DNA of 64,000 nucleotides. It comes from JANXMY01 sp965246745 (GTDB lineage Bacteria > Armatimonadota > Armatimonadia > Armatimonadales > Capsulimonadaceae). Positions within the stretch are counted from its first letter, which is position 1, and each line of letters begins with the position of its first letter. Below, one piece after another: positions 31,687 through 41,524 of the stretch. The stretch lies in contig OZ251980.1 in assembly GCA_965246745.1 (NCBI GenBank), forward strand, positions 2,418,001 through 2,482,000, in the 5' to 3' direction. A program made the position numbers and the translations under genes. Below the pieces are notes generated by a model. It made no database searches and had not been told where the DNA came from. It saw only the letters and a program-made list of their open reading frames with translations.

Positions 31687-33804
31687 ATGGAACCCGAGTC
31701 AGAACAATCGTCCGCCGGTTTTTCGCTGCAGGAATACCTCGCCATTCTGCGCCGCCGCCGCGCCATTATTATTCAAGCCTTTATTCTTATCACCGTCATC
31801 GGCGTCGCGCAGGCCCTGATGGCGAAGAACGTCTACCAAGCCAGCGCCAAGCTGCTGGTCGAAGGCCCCGCGTATAACCTCAACACCGTGGACAGCTCGA
31901 ACCCGCTGTCGTCGCTGTTCCAAATCAGCCAGCAGCAGACCGTAGACACCCAGGTCGAAGTCTTGCAGGCCGCGCCGCTTCTCGACCAGGTCGCAAAGCA
32001 AGTCGGACCCGCCGCGCTTTCCGTCGCCACCGTCGCCCAAACCAACGTCATCACCGTCAGCGCCGAGTCCAACGATCCCAAAGCCGCCGCCGCCGCGCCG
32101 AACACGCTGCTGTCGCTGTATATCTCTCAGAACACCAACGCCGAGCTTGGCGAAATGGAGCGGGCGCGGCAGTTTGTTCTCACCCAGGGCAAGCAGGCCC
32201 ACGCCCGCTTGACGGCCACCGAAAACGCCCTGAAAGCGTTTAAACAAAAAACCCATATTGTGGAGCTGGCGAAAAACCGGGACGACCAGATCGCCCTGGT
32301 ATCCAATCTCGCCGCCCAGCGCCAAACCGCCGCCGCGTCGCTGGCTTCACTGAAAGCGCAGATCGCGTCGAGCCGCGCCGAGATGGCCCGCGAGCCGGGC
32401 GCGGTCGCCGCGAAGACACAAACATCGAACCCCGCCGTTTTGGCGCTCGGCGACCAGATACGCAGCCTGGAAGTGCAGCGGGTCGGCCTGACCCAGCCCG
32501 GCGGCCTGACCGCCAAAGCCCCCCAGGTGCGGGCTTTGGACGCCCAGATTGCCGAGCTAAAAGCGCGGCTGGCCGCCCAGCCGAGCCTCGCCACCACTGT
32601 CACCGAGACCCCGAATGCGTTCCGAACAGGCTTGACTCAAAGGATCGCCGATTTGCAGGCCCAAATCCCCGTGCTGCAAACCCAGATGGCGCTCAGCGAT
32701 GCCAACCTTGCCAAAGCGCAGGCCCAGATCGGCCGCTACGCCGGGCTGGAGCTGACGCTGAATAGACTCGTCGCCGAGCATGACGCCGCCCAGGGGCAGG
32801 ACAAAAACTTTTCCGACCAGCTTAACGACCTGAACCTGCGCGAGAAAGCCCATCACGCCGCCGCGCGGGTGATTGAAACCGCTCAGGTGCCCACCGCCCC
32901 GGTGCGCCCGAAGCGGGTGCAGAGCATGATCTTTGCGGGCTTGATCGGCTTGTTTGTCGGCCTGTGCCTTGCGCTGCTGCAGGAGTTTTTGGACGACCGG
33001 ATCAACACGGTCGCCGATGCCGACCGGCTGCTTCAGCTTCCGTCGCTCGGCCATGTCCCCGCGCTGTCGTCCGCCGACGCCCACCTGCTGCCCCAGATGA
33101 AGGGCATGGACCCGGCGTCGGAAAGCTACCGCGTTCTCCGCACCAACATCCACTTCGCCACGGTGGATGCCCCGGCGCGGACCCTGCTGGTCACGTCGTC
33201 GAACCCCGGCGAGGGCAAAACCACCACCGCCGCCAATCTTGCTTTTGCGATGGCGATGGACGGCAAGAAAGTCATTTTAGTAGACACCGACCTGCGGCGT
33301 CCGTCGGTCCACAAGCTGCTCGATATTCCCGCCGTGCCCGGCCTGACCGATGTGCTGCTCGGCCATGCGGCCTTGCAGCCGGTGGAAGTCATGTCCGGCT
33401 TGTCGGTGCTGCCCGCCGGCTCGACCCCGCCGAACCCCGGCGAGCTGCTCAATTCCCGCAAGTTCCGCAATTTGGTGCTGGAGCTGACCGAGCAGGCCGA
33501 GATTGTCATCTTCGACAGTCCGCCCGTGCTGGTCGCCGCCGACGCCGCCATTTTGGCGTCGCAGATGGACGGCACGATAATGGTGGTGGAAACCGGGTCC
33601 ACCAAGAAAGCGGCCGCCCGCCGCTCGCTGGCGCTGCTCCGGCAGGCCCGCGCCGCCGTGCTGGGCGTCGCGTATAATAAAATGCGCTCGACCGATGCGC
33701 CTGGCTATTACTACTACAATTACCAGTACAGCAGCCCGCCGCTGCTGGCAGGCGGCTCCGACAGCAAAGCGCTGGCAGACCCGACGGAGAAAGACCCCCA
33801 ATGA
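31687..33804 (+). CDS. Wzc-like polysaccharide co-polymerase / tyrosine autokinase
   Basis: The protein has 705 residues. An N-terminal transmembrane helix (AIIIQAFILITVIGVAQAL) and the Wzz-type chain-length domain with a long coiled coil (about 140-400) come first, then a second helix (MIFAGLIGLFVGLCLALLQ). The BY-kinase domain has Walker A SSNPGEGKTTTAANLA near 504, Walker A' VDTDLRRPS and Walker B IVIFDSPPVL. The tyrosine-rich tail (GYYYYNYQY) is the autophosphorylation cluster. It sets polymer length and gates export. It heads the exopolysaccharide operon and overlaps the next gene by ATGA. Confidence 0.95.
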   Translation: MEPESEQSSAGFSLQEYLAILRRRRAIIIQAFILITVIGVAQALMAKNVYQASAKLLVEGPAYNLNTVDSSNPLSSLFQISQQQTVDTQVEVLQAAPLLDQVAKQVGPAALSVATVAQTNVITVSAESNDPKAAAAAPNTLLSLYISQNTNAELGEMERARQFVLTQGKQAHARLTATENALKAFKQKTHIVELAKNRDDQIALVSNLAAQRQTAAASLASLKAQIASSRAEMAREPGAVAAKTQTSNPAVLALGDQIRSLEVQRVGLTQPGGLTAKAPQVRALDAQIAELKARLAAQPSLATTVTETPNAFRTGLTQRIADLQAQIPVLQTQMALSDANLAKAQAQIGRYAGLELTLNRLVAEHDAAQGQDKNFSDQLNDLNLREKAHHAAARVIETAQVPTAPVRPKRVQSMIFAGLIGLFVGLCLALLQEFLDDRINTVADADRLLQLPSLGHVPALSSADAHLLPQMKGMDPASESYRVLRTNIHFATVDAPARTLLVTSSNPGEGKTTTAANLAFAMAMDGKKVILVDTDLRRPSVHKLLDIPAVPGLTDVLLGHAALQPVEVMSGLSVLPAGSTPPNPGELLNSRKFRNLVLELTEQAEIVIFDSPPVLVAADAAILASQMDGTIMVVETGSTKKAAARRSLALLRQARAAVLGVAYNKMRSTDAPGYYYYNYQYSSPPLLAGGSDSKALADPTEKDPQ

Positions 33805-34976
33805 CACGCAAACTTTTCGCACTTGCGGCACTGGCCGGCCTGCCGCTTTGCAGCCTGCCCGCCTGCGCCCAAACCGCGCCCGCCGCCCCCGCGTATGTGC
33901 TGTCGCCTGACGATCAGATCGGCATCACCGTGCTCGGCCACCCCGAATTCAGCGCCGACGCGACGCTTTTGCCCGACGGCACGTTCAACTACCCGCTGCT
34001 CGGCAAAGTTCATGCGGCGGGGCTGACCCTGGACGGCCTGTCGGCAAAAATACTCAAGGGCCTCAGCGTGCAGCTTAATCAGCCCGACGTGACTGTGACG
34101 CTGAAGCAGGGCCGCCCGCGCAAAGTCACCGTGGTCGGCGACGGCGTCAAAACCGCCGGGCAGTACGACTTCAAGACCGGCATGCACCTGTTGGACCTGC
34201 TGGCCGCCGCCGGCGGCCCTGCCGGGGAGCCGCAATTAGTTCAGGCCACCCTATCTACCCCCGCCGGCAAAACCGTCTCGATTGATCTGGCGAAGCTGCT
34301 GGCCGACGGCGACACGGCCCAGAACCTGCCGCTGATGCCCGGCGACATTTTGTTTCTGGTCGCCCGAAACCCCGAAGTCGGGCAGGTGCAGGTGGTCGGC
34401 GAAGTCGCCAAGCCCGGCGCGTATCAGATCATGCCGAGCGGCATTTCCGTGTTGTCACTGCTGAACCAGGCCGGCGGGGCACTGCCGACCTCCAAGCTCA
34501 CCCAGGTCCAGATCATCCATTCAGGCCGGTTTCAGACGGTTGACCTGCGCCCGCTTCTGACCACCGACCTGCGCTCCGACGCCGGCAAGCTCCGCCTCCT
34601 GCCCGGCGACGTGCTGCTCGTGCCCGCCAACAAGAACCGGATTTTGGCGCTCGGCGAGGTCCGCACCCCCGGCGTCCTGCCCATTCCCGAAGACCAGCCG
34701 CTGCGCCTGACCACCGCCTATGCGCTTGTCGGCGGCGCGACCCCCGACGGCGACAAGAAAAACATCAGCATTGTCCGCCGGGGCACCGACGGCCGCGCGA
34801 CCTTGATTGCAGTCAACATGGAAGACATGCTCAAAGGCAAAGACGGCCAGACCGACTTTGTGATGCAGCCGAACGACATTTTGTTTGTCCAGACCCGCAA
34901 CCACCCGCAGAGCCTCGGCACGATTCTCAGTGGCGTCGGGGCGCTCGGCGTCCTCGGCACCCTGAGCCGCCTGTAA
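33801..34976 (+). CDS. Wza-like polysaccharide export protein (SLBB domains)
   Basis: The protein has 391 residues. A signal peptide ends near CAQT; the cysteine at 21-23 makes a lipoprotein anchor possible (LCSLPAC). A Poly_export domain (YVLSPDDQIGITVLGHPEFS) is followed by three SLBB-type repeats (VVGDGVKTAGQYDF, VVGEVAKPGAYQI, ALGEVRTPGVLPI). This is the outer-membrane/periplasmic channel part of the exporter and implies a diderm envelope. It is coupled to the Wzc-like gene, the usual partner. Confidence 0.93.
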   Translation: MTRKLFALAALAGLPLCSLPACAQTAPAAPAYVLSPDDQIGITVLGHPEFSADATLLPDGTFNYPLLGKVHAAGLTLDGLSAKILKGLSVQLNQPDVTVTLKQGRPRKVTVVGDGVKTAGQYDFKTGMHLLDLLAAAGGPAGEPQLVQATLSTPAGKTVSIDLAKLLADGDTAQNLPLMPGDILFLVARNPEVGQVQVVGEVAKPGAYQIMPSGISVLSLLNQAGGALPTSKLTQVQIIHSGRFQTVDLRPLLTTDLRSDAGKLRLLPGDVLLVPANKNRILALGEVRTPGVLPIPEDQPLRLTTAYALVGGATPDGDKKNISIVRRGTDGRATLIAVNMEDMLKGKDGQTDFVMQPNDILFVQTRNHPQSLGTILSGVGALGVLGTLSRL

Positions 34977-35112
34977 CCTATTTTCGCCGTACCGGCGGAG
35001 ACCCCTGTGCGGACACCTTCCGGCAGACGTGCCGGGTCCGCGCATCGGCAGCGACTCGAAGACGGAGTTGGAAGCGCTGCCGGTTAAAATTTGAGAAGAA
35101 AGAACATCGCGA

Positions 35113-36408
35113 ATGCCTGCTCATGCCCTTCAGCCTGCTGACATCCCGCCCGGCGTCCACTCCGAGACGGCCGCGCCGGGCATCGCCGTGTCCGTGCGCG
35201 GGCTGTCCAAATCGTACAGCATCGCCCGGAACGCCGTCCAGCACTCGACCCTGGGCGAAGCGCTGGTGTCTAAGCTGCGCCGCCCGTTCGCCCGCACCGA
35301 AAAAGACACATTTTGGGCATTAAACGACGTGTCGTTCGACATCCAAAAAGGCGACGTGGTCGGCATCATCGGCCGGAACGGCGCGGGCAAAAGCACGCTG
35401 CTTAAGATTCTCTCGCGCATCACCGAGCCGACTCGGGGCAAAATTGATTTGTACGGCCGGGTCGGCAGTCTGCTCGAAGTCGGGACAGGGTTCCACGCCG
35501 AGTTGACGGGCCGCGAGAACATTTTTCTCAACGGCGCAATTCTCGGCATGACTAAAGGGGAAATCGCCCGCCAGTTCGACGCCATCGTTGACTTTTCGGG
35601 AACCGAGCAGTTTCTCGACACGCCCGTCAAGCGCTACTCGTCGGGCATGTACGTCCGCCTCGCGTTCGCCGTCGCCGCCCACCTAAACCCCGAGATACTC
35701 ATTGTAGACGAAGTCCTGGCCGTCGGCGACGCCGAGTTCCAAAAAAAGTGCCTCGGCAAAATGCAGGATGTCGCGCAAAGCGGCCGCACCGTCCTATTTG
35801 TCTCCCACAACATGGCGGCAGTGCGTAGTCTCTGCAACAAAGGGATGGTTCTGGCAAAGGGCAATCTCGAAGCGAGTGGAGACATCAGCCATGCGATTGA
35901 TGTTTACACCAACCATTTTACCAAAGGCGACACTCTTATTACAGAGTTTATCAACAAGTGTCACCCGAGTGTGCAGATACAAGACATCAGTGTTAATAGG
36001 TCCAGCAGCCACGAAATCACACTATCCTCAGAGATGAGAAATTTGGACTTGCGAATTTGTGGACATTTAGCTGAGGAGATGCGAATTGATTTAGAGATGT
36101 GGCTGACTGATGTAAATGAGATGCCGCTTGCGTTTTACGGGGCAGGGCATGAGCATGGAAACACTCCACCGCGACCAACCGGATCGTTTCAAATCCGGCG
36201 AACTCTCGAATTACCGGATAGCTTAAACCAGGGCGAATACTGGCTGAACCTTTCGCTGACTCATCATAACGTTTGCGGGTGGATGGATTGTTTTCATGGA
36301 GTGCGCCTTGAAGTGGAAGGCGCTCCAACTGCTACCGGCAGCCCCTTATGCTACAAAGATGGTAAGGGATTTTTGAGACTGCGTGAAGCCGAGTTTGATC
36401 ACAAGTGA
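35113..36408 (+). CDS. Wzt-type ABC transporter ATP-binding protein with C-terminal glycan-binding domain
   Basis: The protein has 431 residues. The ATPase has Walker A GRNGAGKST, an ABC signature SSGMYVRLAFA and Walker B ILIVDEVLAVGD, all of the O-antigen/teichoic export type. Residues about 260-430 form a Wzt-C-like beta-sandwich that would recognise the glycan end. The matching ABC-2 permease (Wzm) is not in the window. The ATPase part is GC-rich like its neighbours, whereas from about 35820 the codons become AT-rich, so the gene looks like a recombinant. Confidence 0.9.
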   Translation: MPAHALQPADIPPGVHSETAAPGIAVSVRGLSKSYSIARNAVQHSTLGEALVSKLRRPFARTEKDTFWALNDVSFDIQKGDVVGIIGRNGAGKSTLLKILSRITEPTRGKIDLYGRVGSLLEVGTGFHAELTGRENIFLNGAILGMTKGEIARQFDAIVDFSGTEQFLDTPVKRYSSGMYVRLAFAVAAHLNPEILIVDEVLAVGDAEFQKKCLGKMQDVAQSGRTVLFVSHNMAAVRSLCNKGMVLAKGNLEASGDISHAIDVYTNHFTKGDTLITEFINKCHPSVQIQDISVNRSSSHEITLSSEMRNLDLRICGHLAEEMRIDLEMWLTDVNEMPLAFYGAGHEHGNTPPRPTGSFQIRRTLELPDSLNQGEYWLNLSLTHHNVCGWMDCFHGVRLEVEGAPTATGSPLCYKDGKGFLRLREAEFDHK

Positions 36409-37370
36409 TGTTAGTAAGAGTATTAAAATACTGGAGAGACTTAGACTTGCTGAGACAAACGCCCCATAGACAGGGTGAATGGCGTGGAGTCAAATTTGTT
36501 GTTGATGAGTCCGGCTATGCAGATTACGTCATCATACATTGCAATGTTGATAAACCCTCTGTGGTGGTCTGTCCGCCTGAAAACATTTGGCTTGTCGTTG
36601 GGGAGCCGCCGAATGAGACGTTCAAATCAATGCATTGCGCTCCGCGCTGGGTCAACCGAATTTACACCAATGATGAAACTCTTACAACTCCACAACACGT
36701 TTTGAGCTATCCGGGTCTGCCCTGGCATGTCAACAAAGATTTTGATTTCTTAACCTCCTGTCCGCCTCCTGAAAAACTCAAAGACCTGTCGTGGATTACG
36801 AGCAATAGGACAGATACAATAGGGCATATCAAGCGCATGGAAGTTGTTCATCGGCTCAAGAAACTTCCTGCTCTCAATTTGTTTGGGCGCGGTTTTGAAC
36901 CAATCCAAGACAAATGGGATGGGCTGGCTCCTTACCGCTACTCTATCGCTTACGAAAACTACAGTAACTCTTATTACTGGACAGAGAAGATTATGGATTG
37001 TTTTCTTGCATGGACTATGCCTCTTTATTATGGATGTCTCAACTTGGAGCAATTTTTCCCGAAAGAGTCGTTTGTCCGAATTGATCCAAATGACGACGGC
37101 TTAGAGCAAAAAGTGATCGAGGTAGTAAAAAGTGATCTACGGGAGCGAAATCTTGCGGCGATTGAAGAAGCAAGAAGAAGGGTTCTCTACGACTACAATT
37201 TCTTCGAGTTCGTTGTTCGGGAAATCGAAAAGGAACACTCAGTTCGCTCGGGTAAATTGCCGGCAAAGCAAGTTTCGATAATCAGAAACCACACCATGTC
37301 CGATCGGGAGTGTCTGATACAAGAAATCAGAAGAGTAAAACGCCGTTTGGTTCGTAGATCGTCTAAATAA
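36408..37370 (+). CDS. GT10-family (fucosyltransferase-like) glycosyltransferase
   Basis: The protein has 320 residues, with the ATG overlapping the wzt stop (TGATG). The C-terminal half contains the GT10 acceptor-donor block: YRYSIAYENYSNSYYWTEKI, then MPLYYGCLNLEQFFP and VRIDPND, as in alpha-1,3-fucosyltransferases that use GDP-fucose. The N-terminal half is divergent. Codon use is clearly more AT-rich than in the flanking operon genes. The exact sugar cannot be deduced. Confidence 0.82.
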   Translation: MLVRVLKYWRDLDLLRQTPHRQGEWRGVKFVVDESGYADYVIIHCNVDKPSVVVCPPENIWLVVGEPPNETFKSMHCAPRWVNRIYTNDETLTTPQHVLSYPGLPWHVNKDFDFLTSCPPPEKLKDLSWITSNRTDTIGHIKRMEVVHRLKKLPALNLFGRGFEPIQDKWDGLAPYRYSIAYENYSNSYYWTEKIMDCFLAWTMPLYYGCLNLEQFFPKESFVRIDPNDDGLEQKVIEVVKSDLRERNLAAIEEARRRVLYDYNFFEFVVREIEKEHSVRSGKLPAKQVSIIRNHTMSDRECLIQEIRRVKRRLVRRSSK

Positions 37371-37371
37371 G

Positions 37372-38319
37372 ATGTTAGTTTCTATCCTAATTTGCACCTG
37401 CAACCGCGCGGACGATCTGCGGCAGACATTGGCCTCTATCGCGCAGGTCTGTGTGCCGGAAAAAATGCCGGCAGAGCTGCTCGTCGTGGATAACGCTTCT
37501 ACCGACCATACGGCTGAGGTCGTGCAGCAGTGCCATCTGCCGAATATGCCGGTGCGCTATATCCATGAGCCTCGGCGCGGCAAAGGCTATGCTTACAATA
37601 CGGGAATGGCCGCCGCGCAGGGCGAGGTATTTTTGTTCACTGATGACGATGTGCGTCCGCCTAAGAACTGGATTGAAGAAATGTGTCGTCCTATCATGCA
37701 CGGTGAAGCTGACGCCGTACAGGGTGGGATTTTGATTGCTCCTCATCTGAAAAGGCCCTGGATGGAAACAGCGCACAATTCTATGCTTTTTGAGTTCAAG
37801 AATTTTACTCCGCAGCACCATGCACATCCGTTTTTAGTAGGTGCAAATATGGCTTTCTCGCGCCGAGTATTATCTTCCGTTCCTTATTTTGATACAGAGC
37901 TTGGGCCGGGTGCTCTAGGGTATGGGGATGATGCTTTGTTTGCAGAGCAGCTAAAAAAGGCGGGTCACAAGATCGCTTTCGTTGAAGGAGCTTGTGTCGA
38001 GCACCATTTCAACCCTGCCCGCCTGCTGCGAAAAAGCTTTCTTGAGTCTGCACGGAAGCATGGACGCACTGCCGCTTATCTGACATACCATTGGGGTTAC
38101 GACGCAGTTTCTTGGCCCTGGCTGCGGCTGGCTAAAACTTTAATCAAGCTTGGTTACTACCGGGCGGTAAGAAGACAAGAGTGGGTCAGACAAGAAGGTG
38201 TTGCTGAGTGGGAACACAATTGCATTCTTCGAAGCGTTTATTATCAGGAGTATTTAATGCTTCGTGAACAGCCTCGAAAGTATGTGAAACAGGGCCTTAC
38301 CAAAAATGAGATGAGCTAA
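37372..38319 (+). CDS. GT2-family glycosyltransferase
   Basis: The protein has 315 residues: SILICTCNRADDLRQTL at the N-terminus, VVDNASTDHT, then FTDDDVRPPKNWIEEM with the DDD metal site, and GYGDDALFAEQLKKAG with the catalytic acidic pair. A GT-A fold enzyme of the Wzz-linked type; substrate unknown. It lies one base past the GT10 gene and is likewise AT-rich. Confidence 0.92.
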   Translation: MLVSILICTCNRADDLRQTLASIAQVCVPEKMPAELLVVDNASTDHTAEVVQQCHLPNMPVRYIHEPRRGKGYAYNTGMAAAQGEVFLFTDDDVRPPKNWIEEMCRPIMHGEADAVQGGILIAPHLKRPWMETAHNSMLFEFKNFTPQHHAHPFLVGANMAFSRRVLSSVPYFDTELGPGALGYGDDALFAEQLKKAGHKIAFVEGACVEHHFNPARLLRKSFLESARKHGRTAAYLTYHWGYDAVSWPWLRLAKTLIKLGYYRAVRRQEWVRQEGVAEWEHNCILRSVYYQEYLMLREQPRKYVKQGLTKNEMS

Positions 38320-38322
38320 TCA

Positions 38323-39540
38323 GTGTTTACAAGCAACAAGAGTTCACAAAAGAAGAGAACTGCTGTTATCCGCGGCTCTGTTCTCAGCAAGTGGGAATTG
38401 CAGAACTTTGAGCCGCTTTGCGGCGAATGGGACTTGTGTGTCATTGGAGCAAAGCCGAACCAGTATCCAACCGAGAATATCACTCTGCCAATAAAATGGC
38501 TTAACTCAGCGGATGCACACTATCGAAAAGCCGGCCTCGCCGCTCGCGCGGCAGCTAGATTGAAGCTCATCAAGAAACCTTCGGAAGAGATAGTTGGCCT
38601 CGAAGATGCGCTAGCCGAGTTCGCAGTCGCTCATGCGGCGGATACCAGTATTCCATTTTCGGAGCAAGCAATCCGAGCAAAACAGCAATATGGTCTCAAA
38701 GTGGTTTTGACCTGCTGGGAAACGATTCCTTTTGCGTATCAAGAAGACGCAGTTGTTCGAGAGAGATGTAAAACGGTTCGAGCGAATGCCGATTTGTTCT
38801 TAGCGACGACGCGCCGAGCAGCGCGGGCGCTGGAAATTGAAGGTGTCGAGCCTGAGCGGATTTGTGTCGTCATGCCGGGCGTTGACACGGAACGTTTTCA
38901 GCCTTGTGCGCGTGAGCCTGAACTGATGGCGCGATACGGAATTACAGCAGGCGATGTCGTTCTGTTGTTTATCGGGCGGCTCATTCAGGAAAAAGGGGCG
39001 CGTGAACTTCTTGTTGCCTTAGCGCTGATGCAGCGTCTTTTACCGCTTTCTCTTGCCTGTCGTTGCCGACTGCTGATTGCGGGCAACGGCCCCCAACGAG
39101 ATTTCTTGCAGAGCCTTATTGCTGATTTGAATTTAGCCAGTTCCGTGAGGATTATTGGCTGCACAGATTATATGCAAATTCACCGCCTGCATCAACTCGC
39201 CGATGTGTTTGTACTGCCAAGTATCGCAACCCCCTATTGGGAAGAGCAATACGGTATGGTACTGGCAGAGGCAATGGCTTGTGGAACCGCTGTCATATCT
39301 ACCCGCACCGGAGGAATTCCAGAAGTTGTCGGGGAAGCCGGACTGCTGGTGCCGCAGCTAGAACCGGAAGCCCTTTCTGAGTCGCTGGCTTCTTTAGTGA
39401 AAAATACCGATTTGCGGGCCGAGTTAGGCGACAAAGCCCGAATTCGTGCAGTGAATTTCTTGAATGCAGCAAACGCTGCCCAACAAATCAGCGACGCTTA
39501 CCATCATGTTCTCTTGCCTGCATCTTTGACGGCCTCTTAG
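38323..39540 (+). CDS. GT4-family glycosyltransferase
   Basis: The protein has 405 residues from a GTG start. GT-B fold with VVLLFIGRLIQEKGARELL (donor-binding loop), RIIGCTDYMQIHRLHQLADV, and the E-x7-E motif EEQYGMVLAEAMACGTAVIS. The N-terminal acceptor domain is divergent, suggesting an unusual acceptor. It is the last gene of the AT-rich block. Confidence 0.92.
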   Translation: MFTSNKSSQKKRTAVIRGSVLSKWELQNFEPLCGEWDLCVIGAKPNQYPTENITLPIKWLNSADAHYRKAGLAARAAARLKLIKKPSEEIVGLEDALAEFAVAHAADTSIPFSEQAIRAKQQYGLKVVLTCWETIPFAYQEDAVVRERCKTVRANADLFLATTRRAARALEIEGVEPERICVVMPGVDTERFQPCAREPELMARYGITAGDVVLLFIGRLIQEKGARELLVALALMQRLLPLSLACRCRLLIAGNGPQRDFLQSLIADLNLASSVRIIGCTDYMQIHRLHQLADVFVLPSIATPYWEEQYGMVLAEAMACGTAVISTRTGGIPEVVGEAGLLVPQLEPEALSESLASLVKNTDLRAELGDKARIRAVNFLNAANAAQQISDAYHHVLLPASLTAS

Positions 39541-39542
39541 TT

Positions 39543-40481
39543 ATGATACCAAAAGTCGCCATTATTATCGTGAACTGGAACGGCAAAGCGGACACGCTGG
39601 AATGTTTGGCGTCGCTGGGGCAGGACATCTATCCGAACAAGCAGATTATCGTGGTGGACAACGGCTCCGCCGACGATTCCGCCCCCATCATTCGGGCGGC
39701 GTATCCTGCCGTCACACTGCTGGAAACCGGCGCGAACCTCGGGTTCACGGGCGGCAACAACGCGGGGATCAATCACGCGCTGGCGCAAGGAACTGATTAT
39801 GTATTTCTGCTGAACAATGACACGACAGTCGAGCCGGACGCGCTCGGCGCTCTCGTGGAAGCTGCCGAGGCCGACCCTCGTTACGGCTTGCTCACGCCGA
39901 TAATTTACTATTTCGACACCCCCGACGAGGCTTGGTTTGCCGGCTCAAAGATGGATTTGACACGCGGCGCAGCTTACCATGATAACAGCCGGGTCCCGGC
40001 ACGAACCGAACGTCCTTGCGAAATCCCCTGGGCGTCGGGCTGCGCGATGCTTGTAAGGGCCGAACTCATACAGCAGTTAGGCGGCTTCGACGACCGCTAC
40101 TTTTTGAATTGGGAAGATGTAGATTTAAGCCTGCGGGTTCGGAAGATGGGCAAAACGATTGGACTTGTGCCTGCCGCCAAAATTTATCATAAAGTAGGCC
40201 GCTCGTTTGCGACTGCCAAAGGTACAGGCTACTATTACTATGTCAGAAACAACCTGTTGCTGCTTTCCATTCATGGAGGGCGAAAGCCAGGCCGTGCGAT
40301 ATTGCGAGTGTTAGGAATGCGACTTCGCGAAAGTGCAAGAGAAATCAAGAACCATAAGGTTGCTTCCGTGAAAGCATTGCCTACTACTCTAACTGCTGTT
40401 TATGATTTCCTTTGTCGCCGGTATGGCCCGCTGACCGCAGGAAAGGGCTTATTCTCAAAAAGCAGGACAGCCCGCATTTAA
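39543..40481 (+). CDS. GT2-family glycosyltransferase (rhamnosyltransferase-like)
   Basis: The protein has 312 residues. AIIIVNWNGKADTLECLASL, VVDNGSADDSA, LGFTGGNNAGINHAL, LNNDTTVEPDAL (DxD-type) and GGFDDRYFLNWEDVDLSLR match the family of bacterial rhamnosyl/dTDP-sugar transferases. The first three quarters are GC-rich, but the last 90 codons are AT-rich, so a second recombination joint may lie near 40200. Its TAA overlaps the next ATG. Confidence 0.92.
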   Translation: MIPKVAIIIVNWNGKADTLECLASLGQDIYPNKQIIVVDNGSADDSAPIIRAAYPAVTLLETGANLGFTGGNNAGINHALAQGTDYVFLLNNDTTVEPDALGALVEAAEADPRYGLLTPIIYYFDTPDEAWFAGSKMDLTRGAAYHDNSRVPARTERPCEIPWASGCAMLVRAELIQQLGGFDDRYFLNWEDVDLSLRVRKMGKTIGLVPAAKIYHKVGRSFATAKGTGYYYYVRNNLLLLSIHGGRKPGRAILRVLGMRLRESAREIKNHKVASVKALPTTLTAVYDFLCRRYGPLTAGKGLFSKSRTARI

Positions 40482-41524
40482 TGAACGTTGCCATGACATC
40501 GCTGTATCTGCCGAGCGGGAGCAAGATTGGGGTCGGCTATCAGGTGCATATGCTGGCGAATGCCCTCACCGGGCGCGGGCACCGCGTCACCGTGTTCAGC
40601 CCCTGCGCGGCGTCGCCGGATTCGCGCTACGCGGTCGAGGTCGTGCCGCCGGGACGGCATCTGCGGACGTTCGGGTTTGCGTGGGACCTGCGCGGCTACG
40701 ATTTTACGCCGTTTGACGTGCTGAACGCCCACGGCGACGACTGGTTTTTGTGGGGGAAGGCGCGGCCCCGCCATGTCCATACCTACCACGGATCCTGCCT
40801 GGCCGAGATGCTCCATGCGTCCGGTCTGCCGGGCAAGGCGCGGATGGGGGCGCTGGCCCTGTGTGAGTACGGCTCCACATACTTGGCCGACGAGCTGGTC
40901 ACGGTGTCCGCCGTCACGCGCCGGTATCTGCCGCGCGTCACGCAGGTCATCCCCTGCGGCGTAGATTTGACCGCGTTTGCGCCCGGCCCGGAGGACGCCA
41001 AAGCCGACGCGCCGGCGCTGCTGTTTGTGGGGACAATGGGCGGGCGCAAGCGCGGGGCGATGCTGGTAGATGTCTTCAAGAACGAAGTCCGGCCCCGTGT
41101 TCCGAACGCCGAGCTGTGGATGGTCTGCACCGACGCCCCCGAAGGCGGCGGGGTCCGCTGCTTCGGGCGGGTTTCGGAAGACGTGCTGACTGACCTGTAC
41201 CGCCGGGCATGGGCGTTCTGCCTGCCGAGCAGCTACGAAGGCTTCGGCGTCCCGTACATTGAAGCGATGGCGTCGGGCACCCCGGTCGTCGCGGCCCCGA
41301 ACGACGGCGCACGAGAAGTCACGCGCGAAGGGCAGGACGGCCTGCTCGCGCCCGACGGCACCCTCGGCGACACGCTGGTCCAACTCCTGACCGACCCCGA
41401 TTTGCGCTCGCGTCTCCGCGCCGCCGGCCTCGCCCGCGCCCAGGACTTCGGCTGGGACCGCGTCTGCGAACAGTACGAAGCCGTCTACGCCGCGCCGAGC
41501 ACTCGGGAGATAGTCGGCGCATGA
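40481..41524 (+). CDS. GT4-family glycosyltransferase
   Basis: The protein has 347 residues starting MNVAMTSLYLPSGSKIGVGY at the TAATG overlap. GT-B landmarks: LLFVGTMGGRKRGAMLVDVF in the second domain, and CLPSSYEGFGVPYIEAMASG with the E-x7-E pair. The sequence is strongly GC-rich again, so this is native operon DNA. It overlaps the next gene by ATGA. Confidence 0.92.
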   Translation: MNVAMTSLYLPSGSKIGVGYQVHMLANALTGRGHRVTVFSPCAASPDSRYAVEVVPPGRHLRTFGFAWDLRGYDFTPFDVLNAHGDDWFLWGKARPRHVHTYHGSCLAEMLHASGLPGKARMGALALCEYGSTYLADELVTVSAVTRRYLPRVTQVIPCGVDLTAFAPGPEDAKADAPALLFVGTMGGRKRGAMLVDVFKNEVRPRVPNAELWMVCTDAPEGGGVRCFGRVSEDVLTDLYRRAWAFCLPSSYEGFGVPYIEAMASGTPVVAAPNDGAREVTREGQDGLLAPDGTLGDTLVQLLTDPDLRSRLRAAGLARAQDFGWDRVCEQYEAVYAAPSTREIVGA

